A DNA stretch of 8,104 nucleotides, taken from positions 1 to 8,104 of the forward strand of contig JALVWL010000190.1 in the NCBI GenBank assembly GCA_027034965.1, written 5' to 3'. Of the stretch, positions 1 to 5,599 are shown in pieces. The first letter of the stretch is position 1. Every line of letters begins with the position of its first letter. The position numbers were made by a program, and so were the translations under genes. Below the pieces are notes generated by a model. That model saw only the letters and a list, made by a program, of their open reading frames with translations, ran no database searches and was not told the DNA's origin. The DNA is from Candidatus Omnitrophota bacterium (GTDB lineage Bacteria; Omnitrophota; Gorgyraeia; S143-82).

Positions 1-1
1 T

Positions 2-184
2 GAAAAATACGGCTCTCCTCTGCGTGGCAATTTAAAAGGATACTGGAAGTTAAGGGTATCTGATTACCGGGTCATTTATAAAATAGAGAAGCAGACGGTT
101 AAGGTATTGGTATTAAAGGTGGGCATTCGCCGCGATAAAGAGGTTTATAGAGAAATGCTGAGGCGGATGGAGAAGGATGGGTAA
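2..184 (+). CDS. RelE/ParE-family toxin, C-terminal fragment (5' end outside window)
   Basis: An open frame enters from the window edge and ends at TAA 182-184, giving the last 60 residues. It shows the conserved core of RelE/ParE-superfamily mRNA-interferase or gyrase toxins: PLRGNLKGYWKLRVSDYRVI (residues 6-25 of the fragment), followed by YKIE, VLVLKVGIRRDKEVYRE and a short charged tail. The 'L(K/R)G...W(K/R)LRVGDYRVIY' and 'V..IGHR..VY' patterns are typical of the RelE branch. Family members are about 85-100 aa, so roughly the N-terminal third is missing only because the window starts here. The cognate antitoxin is expected just upstream but cannot be seen. Known members cleave mRNA in the ribosomal A site (RelE) or act on gyrase (ParE), and the fragment does not settle which. 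The family call is secure and the subfamily is not. Confidence 0.85.
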   Translation, partial: EKYGSPLRGNLKGYWKLRVSDYRVIYKIEKQTVKVLVLKVGIRRDKEVYREMLRRMEKDG

Positions 185-203
185 TGGGAGAGGAATTATT
201 TAA

Positions 204-501
204 CCCAAATTATGCAATAGGAATTTGTGATGTAATGGAAGCCATTGTGGAACAAATTAAAATAACTCAAAAGTCAAAACTAAAAACTAAAAACCACAAC
301 TCAAAGCTCAAAACTATTTTTTAATATAAGGAAAAAAGAGAACTAAATAAGGCGAGAAGAGATTATATGGATTGAGGTCTTATGCGAGAAAAAGGAAAGA
401 AGATAGAAGTAAGGGCTTTAAAGATTGCCAGTTTTAAGTTTTAAGCTGTGGATTTGACTTTTGAGTTTTTAGATTTGAGTTATCTAAAATGCATAATCCG
501 G
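204..501 (+). repeat. MITE-like terminal-inverted-repeat element, copy 1
   Basis: The left end CCCAAATTATGCAATAG (204-220) and the right end (about 485-501, AAAATGCATAATCCGG) are imperfect inverted repeats; the last G of the usual GGG is A here. Inside the left end, 221-268 is almost identical to the same part of the copy at 4997. It is followed by a G-poor stretch of CAAAACTAAAAAC-type units. Before the right end lies a partly complementary stretch (about 430-480), so the ends can pair over more than the terminal 17 bp. The middle (325-430) is unrelated to the other copies and lacks their GAAG/CTTC-rich core. No transposase is encoded. The element fills the gap between the toxin gene and maf. 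No gene is visible in it apart from a 46-codon frame (184-324) that runs through the left end. Confidence 0.8.
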
Positions 502-507
502 AATAAT

Positions 508-1092
508 ATGGTGAGGGATGACGTTAAGGTTGTTCTGGCATCGAGTTCTCCCAGGAGGAGGCAGCTTTTCTCATATTTTGGATTGCCTTTTGAGGTAATC
601 GCCCCAATCGGCTGTATAGAAAGGGACTTTGCTGAAGACCTCGAGCAGGCCAAGGAAGTGGTACTGGAGAATGCTAAGATGAAGGCCGAGGCAGTGATGT
701 CTGATTTGAAAGAAGAGGTGCTGCTTATATCTGCAGATACGGTTGTATTTTGTGGAAAGCTCTTCGGCAAGCCGATAGATTTGTTTCAGGCGAGGGAGTT
801 TTTGTATTTCCTCTCTCGAAATCCTCATTGGGTTTTGACGGCTGTTTATATGGTATATCGTGAAAAGGTCAGATGGGGCATAGAAGAAACAAAGGTCTTT
901 ATGGATCCCCTCTCTGAGGAGGAGATAGATGAGTATTTGAAACGCGAGGATGTATTGGACAAGGCAGGGGGATTTAGTATACAGGGATTTGCTGGTTCTT
1001 TTATCAATAGGATAGAGGGTTGTTTTTATAACGTAATGGGATTTCCACTTTCTCTTGTGCGGAGGATGATGAGAGATATCCTGGAGGATTAG
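508..1092 (+). CDS. maf: Maf-family nucleoside triphosphate pyrophosphatase
   Basis: Maf proteins hydrolyse nucleoside triphosphates (dTTP/UTP or modified nucleotides) to the monophosphate and pyrophosphate in the cytoplasm, limiting misincorporation; some are linked to septum control. The 194-aa frame fits the usual length. The signature ASSSPRRRQL starts at residue 10, then SADTVVFCGKLFGKP with the catalytic Asp, VLTAVYMVY, DPLSEEEIDEYL, DKAGGFSIQG and a closing NVMGFPL. The DKAG-x-x-IQG form resembles the dTTP/UTP-specific YhdE branch more than the m7GTP-specific YceF branch; that assignment is inference. The ATG at 508 is preferred over the in-frame start at 448, because codons 448-507 lie in the right end of a repeat and encode the repeat-derived segment SYLKCIIRNN. 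The ribosome site is weak (GGAAT at 500-504). hisF starts 1 bp after the stop, so the two are probably co-transcribed. Confidence 0.93.
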   Translation: MVRDDVKVVLASSSPRRRQLFSYFGLPFEVIAPIGCIERDFAEDLEQAKEVVLENAKMKAEAVMSDLKEEVLLISADTVVFCGKLFGKPIDLFQAREFLYFLSRNPHWVLTAVYMVYREKVRWGIEETKVFMDPLSEEEIDEYLKREDVLDKAGGFSIQGFAGSFINRIEGCFYNVMGFPLSLVRRMMRDILED

Positions 1093-1093
1093 G

Positions 1094-1855
1094 ATGTTGG
1101 CCAAGCGCATAATACCGTGTCTGGATGTAAAGGAGGGACGGGTAGTAAAGGGCATAAACTTCCTGGATTTGCGGGATGCCGGAGACCCGGTTGAGAATGC
1201 GATTGTCTATGACAGACAGGGAGCTGATGAGCTGGTATTTCTGGATATAACGGCAAGTTATGAAAAGCGGGGGATTATAATAGATGTAGTTAGGAGGACA
1301 GCTGAGCAGGTCTTTATGCCTTTGACGGTTGGTGGAGGGGTCAGGACCGTAGAGGATATCCGAAATCTCCTCCTGGCAGGTGCGGATAAGGTCTCTATTA
1401 ACACATCTGCTGTGCGCAATCCTTCCCTTATAAGAGATGGTGCGAGGCGCTTTGGTAGGCAGTGCATTGTCGTTGCAATAGATGCCAAGCGAGTAAAGGA
1501 AGGGACCTGGCATGTATTTGTCGAAGGCGGTAGGATAGATACAGGCCTGGATGCGGTTGAATGGGCAAAGAGGGTTGAGGAGCTTGGAGCAGGAGAGATC
1601 CTGTTGACCAGTATGGATAGGGATGGAACAAAGGCCGGTTATGATATAGAACTTACCCAAGCAGTCAGTTCAGCGGTAGAGATTCCAGTTATCGCCTCAG
1701 GGGGTGCGGGTAGCAAGGAGCATTTTTATACCGCCCTTACAGAGGGCGGTGCAGATGCAGCGCTTGCAGCCTCTTTATTCCACTATAATGAATTGAATAT
1801 ACAGGAGCTAAAGGATTATCTCAGATCCAGGGGAGTAGAGGTCAGGGAGATTTGA
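1094..1855 (+). CDS. hisF: Imidazole glycerol phosphate synthase, cyclase subunit HisF
   Basis: HisF is the (beta/alpha)8-barrel subunit that, with the glutaminase HisH, converts PRFAR plus ammonia to imidazole glycerol phosphate and AICAR in histidine synthesis. The 253-aa length is standard. Both catalytic aspartates are present: D11 in IIPCLDVKEGRVVKG and D130 in IVVAIDAKR. The phosphate-binding motifs LTVGGGVR (78-84) and VIASGGAGSKEH (near residue 200) and the C-terminal ELNIQELKDYLRSRGVEVR are intact. The start ATG has a good Shine-Dalgarno (GGAGG, 1083-1087) lying in the end of maf. No hisH, hisA or hisI is in the window, so this his gene sits between maf and a phoH-like gene and not in a his operon. 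The frame looks fully functional. Confidence 0.97.
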   Translation: MLAKRIIPCLDVKEGRVVKGINFLDLRDAGDPVENAIVYDRQGADELVFLDITASYEKRGIIIDVVRRTAEQVFMPLTVGGGVRTVEDIRNLLLAGADKVSINTSAVRNPSLIRDGARRFGRQCIVVAIDAKRVKEGTWHVFVEGGRIDTGLDAVEWAKRVEELGAGEILLTSMDRDGTKAGYDIELTQAVSSAVEIPVIASGGAGSKEHFYTALTEGGADAALAASLFHYNELNIQELKDYLRSRGVEVREI

Positions 1856-1883
1856 TAGCCATATTCAACGAAAGGGAATAGAT

Positions 1884-3215
1884 ATGAAGAGATTTGTGAT
1901 CGATACCAATGTATTGTTGCACTCTAGTAACGCATTGTTTTCTTTTGGTGAGAATGAGGTTATCCTTCCTATAGAGGTCCTCGAAGAGTTGGATAAGTTC
2001 AAAAGGGTCGATGACGAATTGGGGAGGAATGCCCGAGATGTGATAAGGACCCTCGATGCGTTTAGGCGTCAGGGGAATTTTTCAGAAGGGGTTCCACTTG
2101 AGAATGGAGGAAGGCTCAGGATACCCTCCTTCCTTGACCTGAGCGAGGCAGCCAGGGCGCTTCGCATAAGCCCTGACCTTGCGGACAACAGGATGCTTAT
2201 GACTGTTTATCTCCTCCAGAAGGAGGATCCAGATACAGAGGTCGTTTTTATCACCAAGGACATAAATCTAAGGGTAAAGGCGAATGCCTTTGGTATACGG
2301 GCAGAGGATTTTGTGAAGGATAGGGTTGAATTTGATGAACTCTATAAAGGCTGGCGTGAGATCTATCTGCCGTTTACAGAGATGGATTCACTGTTTTCAA
2401 AGGGTGAACTATCCTTAAAGCAGGAGGTAGAATTATTCGCCAATGAGTTTATTGTAGTGAGAGACGAAGATAATCCCAATCATAGTGGAATCGCTATTTA
2501 TAAGGCAGAAAAAAACAAACTGGTTCCCCTCGTAAACAAAGGTGGATCCATATGGTCTATAAAGCCCAGAAATAAGGAACAGGTAATGGCATTTCATCTG
2601 CTTTTGGATGAGAGCATAAAGTTGGTCACACTGGTAGGTGCGGCCGGGACAGGCAAGACGCTGCTTGCCCTGGCAGCCGGTTTGCACAAGGTCATAGACG
2701 AGGAAAGCTATACGAGGATGCTTATCTCCCGGCCAGTGATGCCATTGGGAAGGGACATAGGCTATCTTCCAGGGACAAAAGAGGAGAAACTCTCCAACTG
2801 GATGGGGCCAATATACGACAATCTTGAATTTATTTTAAACAATCGCCAGCACAAAGGCAGGCATAAGGAGTTTTCCAAAATAGAAGTAGAAAAATTCCTA
2901 GAGGAAGGCATTATTGAGATAGAGGCCCTTACCTATATGCGGGGCAGGAGCATACCGTCCCAGTATATACTGATAGACGAGGCCCAGAATCTTTCACCTC
3001 ACGAGGTAAAGACGATTATCTCTCGGGTTGGGGAGAGGAGCAAGATAGTGCTCACAGGAGACCCTTATCAGATAGACAGCCCCTATCTGGATGCCGCAAG
3101 CAACGGCTTGAGCTACTGTGTGCAGCGCCTGCGGGGAGAGCGCCTCTTTGGACATATTATGTTGACCAAGAGCGAGCGCAGTGATATTGCCTCCCTTGCC
3201 GCCGAGAAACTATAA
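1884..3215 (+). CDS. PIN-PhoH fusion protein (PhoH2/YlaK-type RNase-ATPase)
   Basis: This 443-aa protein joins an N-terminal PIN RNase domain to a C-terminal PhoH P-loop ATPase, the PhoH2 arrangement. Characterised PhoH2 proteins unwind and cleave RNA. PIN domain, about residues 1-150: FVIDTNVLL with D7, VLEELDKFK with E34/E35, LADNRM with D101, and FITKDINLR with D126, so the acidic metal-binding set appears complete. A linker follows at about 150-225. ATPase, about 226-443: Walker A GAAGTGKT (252-259), conserved SRPVMPLGRDIGYLPG (282-297), QYILIDEAQNLS with Walker B D365/E366, and LTGDPYQIDSP (390-400). The start is supported by AAAGGGA about 7 bp upstream. It lies 28 bp after hisF and is probably the last gene of maf-hisF-phoH. 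A repeat begins one base after the stop. There is no obvious antitoxin partner, although mycobacterial PhoH2 has one. The family call is firm; the cellular role here is unknown. Confidence 0.95.
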   Translation: MKRFVIDTNVLLHSSNALFSFGENEVILPIEVLEELDKFKRVDDELGRNARDVIRTLDAFRRQGNFSEGVPLENGGRLRIPSFLDLSEAARALRISPDLADNRMLMTVYLLQKEDPDTEVVFITKDINLRVKANAFGIRAEDFVKDRVEFDELYKGWREIYLPFTEMDSLFSKGELSLKQEVELFANEFIVVRDEDNPNHSGIAIYKAEKNKLVPLVNKGGSIWSIKPRNKEQVMAFHLLLDESIKLVTLVGAAGTGKTLLALAAGLHKVIDEESYTRMLISRPVMPLGRDIGYLPGTKEEKLSNWMGPIYDNLEFILNNRQHKGRHKEFSKIEVEKFLEEGIIEIEALTYMRGRSIPSQYILIDEAQNLSPHEVKTIISRVGERSKIVLTGDPYQIDSPYLDAASNGLSYCVQRLRGERLFGHIMLTKSERSDIASLAAEKL

Positions 3216-3237
3216 ACCCAAATTATGCTAATATTAA

Positions 3238-3399
3238 CCCGGATTATGCAATAGAAAACGCAAAATACGCCTAACATATTGCCCAACAATATGTTAGGCA
3301 AAATTAGCTTTTAACCATAATGGTGCGTCGCTGTTCATATCAACTTATTGTCTAACAAATAGTTACAAAAAAACGGCAGTTTCTAATGCATAATTTGGG
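3238..3399 (+). repeat. Nested 162-bp MITE-like element with terminal inverted repeats
   Basis: The left end CCCGGATTATGCAATAG (3238-3254) and right end CTAATGCATAATTTGGG (3383-3399) are inverted repeats matching at 14 of 17 positions. ATTAA flanks both sides (3233-3237 and 3400-3404), consistent with a 5-bp target duplication. Removing the element and one ATTAA restores a continuous outer element that lines up with the copy at 6683. The interior is different from the other copies and holds a perfect 13-bp hairpin (3269-3299). No reading frame of note is present. Because the flanks are AT-rich, the duplication alone could be chance; the restored outer sequence makes it more convincing. Confidence 0.65.
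3269..3299. repeat. Perfect 13-bp inverted repeat with 5-nt loop
   Basis: GCCTAACATATTG (3269-3281) and CAATATGTTAGGC (3287-3299) are exact reverse complements around the loop CCCAA. It lies 54 bp after the phoH stop, inside the nested element. No T-run follows, so it is not a standard intrinsic terminator, though it could stabilise the 3' end of the phoH transcript. Its outer arms, GCCTAAC and GTTAGGC, look like the terminal boxes of integron attC sites, but the structure is too short and lacks the unpaired bases of attC. Confidence 0.9.
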
Positions 3400-3552
3400 A
3401 TTAATTAAATTTTGAGGATGAAGAAGGGAGAATGAAGCATGAAGGATTCTTATTAATAAAAAATTTCCTTCATTCTCCATGCTCCATTCTTCATTCTTAA
3501 GTTTTGAGTTATCTAAAATGCATAATCCGGGTTTATGTAGTGTGTTATATCG

Positions 3553-3593
3553 TTGACAAATCATTAATTTCGGCATATATTATTTGCTATAAT
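3553..3593 (+). promoter_or_regulatory. Sigma-70 type promoter (two overlapping -10 boxes) for the ATPase gene
   Basis: A perfect -35 box TTGACA (3553-3558) is followed after 17 bp by TATATT (3576-3581), a near-consensus pair. A second, perfect -10, TATAAT (3588-3593), is preceded by TG one base upstream (TGC-TATAAT), forming an extended -10 that needs no -35. Either would start transcription 20-50 bp ahead of the GTG at 3634. The promoter begins 22 bp after the right end of the repeat, so it belongs to the ATPase gene and not to the element. Strong match by eye; use in vivo is not shown. Confidence 0.7.
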
Positions 3594-3596
3594 AGG

Positions 3597-3614
3597 TAAA
3601 ATTAACTAATTTTA
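3597..3614. promoter_or_regulatory. Operator-like palindrome at the predicted transcription start
   Basis: TAAAATTA (3597-3604) and TAATTTTA (3607-3614) are perfect 8-bp inverted arms around AC. They begin 3 bp after the extended -10 box and so cover the expected +1 position. This placement suits a repressor site, possibly autoregulation, but the sequence is very AT-rich and a chance palindrome is possible. No regulator is encoded nearby. Confidence 0.35.
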
Positions 3615-3633
3615 ACGAATAGAATGAGCAATA

Positions 3634-4965
3634 GTGGATAAAAGAGAGATATTCAACATATTGGATCGTTGGAATGAATGGTCGGGTCCTAAGGATATAG
3701 GCCTTATGAGAAATACTTATATTGATAGGCTGGAAGGTCTAATCAATGGTACTGGCCATATCATAACTATAACCGGGCCAAGGCGGGCAGGGAAGTCGTA
3801 TATTATGCGCCAGCTGGCAAGGCGCTTGTCTGATAAAGGCGTAAAAAAGGAGAACATACTTTTTGTTAACTTTGATGACCCACGCTTCTTATCGCTTGAC
3901 AGTAAATTATTAAGCCAAATCTATGATGTTTACCGCGAGTTTATCTCTCCAACTGATATGCCATATATCTTTTTGGATGAAATCCAGGAAGTTGAAGAAT
4001 GGGAAAAATGGGTGCGTATGATGCACGAGCTCAAAAAGGCAAGGATTATTGTATCCGGCTCTAATGCGCATCTGCTAAGCCGTGAACTTGGGACATTGCT
4101 TACCGGAAGGCATATTGACCTGACTGTTTTCCCTCTTTCTTTTAGAGAATATCTTCTCTTTCAGGGAATAGAGATTACTTCTGGAATTGATCTAGAAAGG
4201 AACAGGCCAGAAATAATGGGCCATTTCCGAAGGTATATGGAGCATGGTTCATTCCCTGAGGTTAGTTTGTCCGATAAAAAGATGGAGATTTTACTTGGTT
4301 ATTTTAATGATATCTTGACAAAAGACCTGATAAACCGGTTTCGCATAAGAAAGACACAAGAGCTAAAGGCATTGGTTAAATATTACCTGAGCAATGTGGG
4401 AAATCTTACTACTTTTTCGTCGCTTGAGAGGCATTTGGGCATAACCGCGGATACAATTGATAAATTTACAGGTTATCTTGAGGATGTCTATCTTATCTTT
4501 CAGCTTAAGAGATTTTCATTTAAGGTAAGGGAACAGGAAAAAAGCCCCCGCAAGATATATGCGATTGATACAGGATTATGCAATTCTGTTGGATTTAGGT
4601 TCTCTGAGAACATTGGCCGATTGGCAGAGAATATTGTCTTTCTCGCCTTAAAGCGCAGGCAGGCGATTGATCCGCGAATAGAGCTGTATTATTGGAAAGA
4701 TCCACAGCATAGAGAAGTGGATTTTGTTATTAAAGACGGATTGGAGGTAAAGGCCTTAATCCAGGTCTGCTGGAATATCCATAACGAGAGAACTCGCAAA
4801 AGAGAACTGCGCAGCCTTCAAAAGGCAATGAAAGAGCTCAAATGCGAGAATACCTTGATTATAACAGAAGCGGCCGAAGGCGAGGAAAAGCTGAACGGCT
4901 ATAACGTAAAGATGGTGCCTTTGTGGAAATGGCTTTTATTTGAAGATGGTATGACTGTAGGATGA
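3634..4965 (+). CDS. AAA_14/DUF4143 family ATP-binding protein
   Basis: This 443-aa protein belongs to the widespread AAA_14 plus DUF4143 family, formerly annotated 'predicted ATPase, AAA+ superfamily'; no member of this subgroup has a settled function known to me. Domains: N-terminal P-loop ATPase (about 30-175) with Walker A GPRRAGKS (48-55), Walker B YIFLDEIQEVEEW (D115/E116), sensor-like IIVSGSNAHLLSREL (138-152) and LTGRH with R159. A winged-helix-like region (about 245-295) includes VGNLTTFSSLERHLGI. The C-terminal DUF4143 part (about 300-430) has a PD-(D/E)XK-like fold pattern: LAENIVF (E332), ELYYWKD, REVDFVI (D363), then LIQVCW where nucleases would have the E-x-K pair. No SD stands out before the GTG at 3634; the ATG at 3624 is out of frame and closes after 5 codons. 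It has its own promoter and is flanked by repeats on both sides, so it is probably an independent accessory gene. Confidence 0.93.
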   Translation: MDKREIFNILDRWNEWSGPKDIGLMRNTYIDRLEGLINGTGHIITITGPRRAGKSYIMRQLARRLSDKGVKKENILFVNFDDPRFLSLDSKLLSQIYDVYREFISPTDMPYIFLDEIQEVEEWEKWVRMMHELKKARIIVSGSNAHLLSRELGTLLTGRHIDLTVFPLSFREYLLFQGIEITSGIDLERNRPEIMGHFRRYMEHGSFPEVSLSDKKMEILLGYFNDILTKDLINRFRIRKTQELKALVKYYLSNVGNLTTFSSLERHLGITADTIDKFTGYLEDVYLIFQLKRFSFKVREQEKSPRKIYAIDTGLCNSVGFRFSENIGRLAENIVFLALKRRQAIDPRIELYYWKDPQHREVDFVIKDGLEVKALIQVCWNIHNERTRKRELRSLQKAMKELKCENTLIITEAAEGEEKLNGYNVKMVPLWKWLLFEDGMTVG

Positions 4966-4996
4966 TGGCTGAAAGATAAAGGTAAGGTATGTTTAT

Positions 4997-5360
4997 CCCA
5001 GATTATGCAATAGGGATTTGTGATATAATGGAAGCCGTTGTGGGACAAATTAAAATAACTAAAAACTCAAAACGCAAAACTAAAAACCGCAACGCAAATT
5101 TTGAGGATGAAGGAGGGAGAATGAAGCATGAAGGATTCTTATTTACTGGGATATGTTTCTTCCTTAATAAAAAATTTCCTTCATTCTCCATGCTCCATTC
5201 TTCATGCTTGATTATTGAGAAGGGAGAACGGAGAAGGGAGAATGGAGGCAGTGGATTTTTTGGTTTAAAGAAGCAATGCGAAATGGTGGTTTTATCCTTC
5301 GTTCTCCATGCTCCATTCTTCATTCTTAAGTTTTGAGTTATCTAAAATACATAATCCGGG
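4997..5360 (+). repeat. MITE-like element, copy 3 (most complete copy)
   Basis: The left end CCCAGATTATGCAATAG (4997-5013) and right end AAAATACATAATCCGGG (5344-5360) bound 364 bp. In order: a 48-bp block shared with copy 1 (5014-5061); a G-poor stretch of AAAACTCAAAACGC-type units (about 5057-5097); a purine-rich block (5103-5135) with GAGGATGAAGGAGGG; a pyrimidine-rich block (5175-5210) that can pair with it; a second purine block (5217-5248); a 45-bp unique spacer with GGATTTTTTGGTTTAAAG; a second pyrimidine block (5295-5326) that directly repeats the first; and TTTTGAGTTATC before the right end. Long open frames on both strands here (for example 4989-5336) are products of the biased, repeated composition. 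No transposase and no clear target duplication were seen. Confidence 0.85.
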
Positions 5361-5371
5361 ATAATTGGTAT

Positions 5372-5596
5372 ATGATAAAGGTTCCATTTGCTGTATGGTT
5401 GGTCTTGTTCTTGAGCCTGTGGGTAGGCTGGTTTTTCTATCTATGGGTGAGGGATTACCTGAAAGATAAGGGGCAGGATACCAGGAACCGCAGCTCCTCG
5501 CGGACAAAAACTGTAAAGTGTCCTTATTGCAATGCAATCTCTGAGAAAAAGGGAAAAGGGCCCCAGAGGTGCGGTGTCTGTGGAAGCTGGATATAG
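5372..5596 (+). CDS. Small membrane-anchored zinc-ribbon protein
   Basis: This 74-aa protein has a single hydrophobic segment (about residues 4-26, rich in W, F and L), a basic linker (DYLKDKGQ to RTKTVK) and a C-terminal treble-cysteine-type ribbon, CPYC (C50, C53) and CGVC (C67, C70), that should hold one zinc. The order predicts an N-terminal membrane anchor; the positive residues after the helix favour a cytoplasmic ribbon. The ATG at 5372 is chosen over the in-frame ATG at 5333, because the first 9 codons of the longer frame are the right end of a repeat (SYLKYII). The Shine-Dalgarno is weak. The stop lies 3 bp before the glycosyltransferase start, so the two are probably co-transcribed and may share a role at the membrane. 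I do not recognise a named family; it resembles small hypothetical zinc-ribbon proteins. Confidence 0.72.
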   Translation: MIKVPFAVWLVLFLSLWVGWFFYLWVRDYLKDKGQDTRNRSSSRTKTVKCPYCNAISEKKGKGPQRCGVCGSWI

Positions 5597-5599
5597 CCT

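Larger units (their letters stand above)
3217..3531 (+). repeat. MITE-like element, copy 2 (outer, shortened; interrupted by a nested element)
   Basis: The left end CCCAAATTATGCTAATA starts at 3217, one base after the phoH stop. The right end AAAATGCATAATCCGGG is at 3515-3531. The element is split by a second one (3238-3399). The part after the insertion, 3404-3531, matches the full copy at 4997-5360: purine-rich GAGGATGAAGAAGGG, then TAATAAAAAATTTCC, then the CATTCTCCATGCTCC block, then TTTTGAGTTATCTAAAATGC. It lacks about 22 bp and about 118 bp of internal sequence present in the full copy. No gene is encoded. A 74-codon antisense frame in this area (3352-3576) is made of repeat sequence and is not a gene. 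Confidence 0.75.

Noticed and set aside
448..507. Upstream start for maf and, likewise, 5333 for the zinc-ribbon gene
   Set aside because: The added codons are the terminal part of a repeat; family alignment for Maf and the repeat boundary favour 508 and 5372.
571..1660. Minus-strand frames of 194 and 218 aa opposite maf and hisF
   Set aside because: They overlap two well-identified genes, show no recognisable motif and are shadows of the coding strand.
3269..3299. Intrinsic terminator for the phoH-like gene
   Set aside because: The stem is perfect but AT-rich and followed by AAAATTAGCTTTT, not a T-run.
3269..3356. Integron attC site
   Set aside because: Only the outer boxes fit; it is too short, has no separate inner boxes or extrahelical bases, and no cassette or integrase is present.
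5057..5097. CRISPR-like short repeats (AAAACTCAAAACGC units here and at about 6708-6750)
   Set aside because: The units are short, irregular and without unique spacers; they are low-complexity parts of the MITE-like elements.
4989..5336. 115-aa plus-strand frame, and the 106-aa minus-strand frame opposite it (5003-5323)
   Set aside because: Both lie almost wholly in repeat copy 3; the same frames recur in copy 4 (6775-6990 plus, 6702-6977 minus). They result from biased GAAG/CTTC composition, with no ribosome site or recognised domain.
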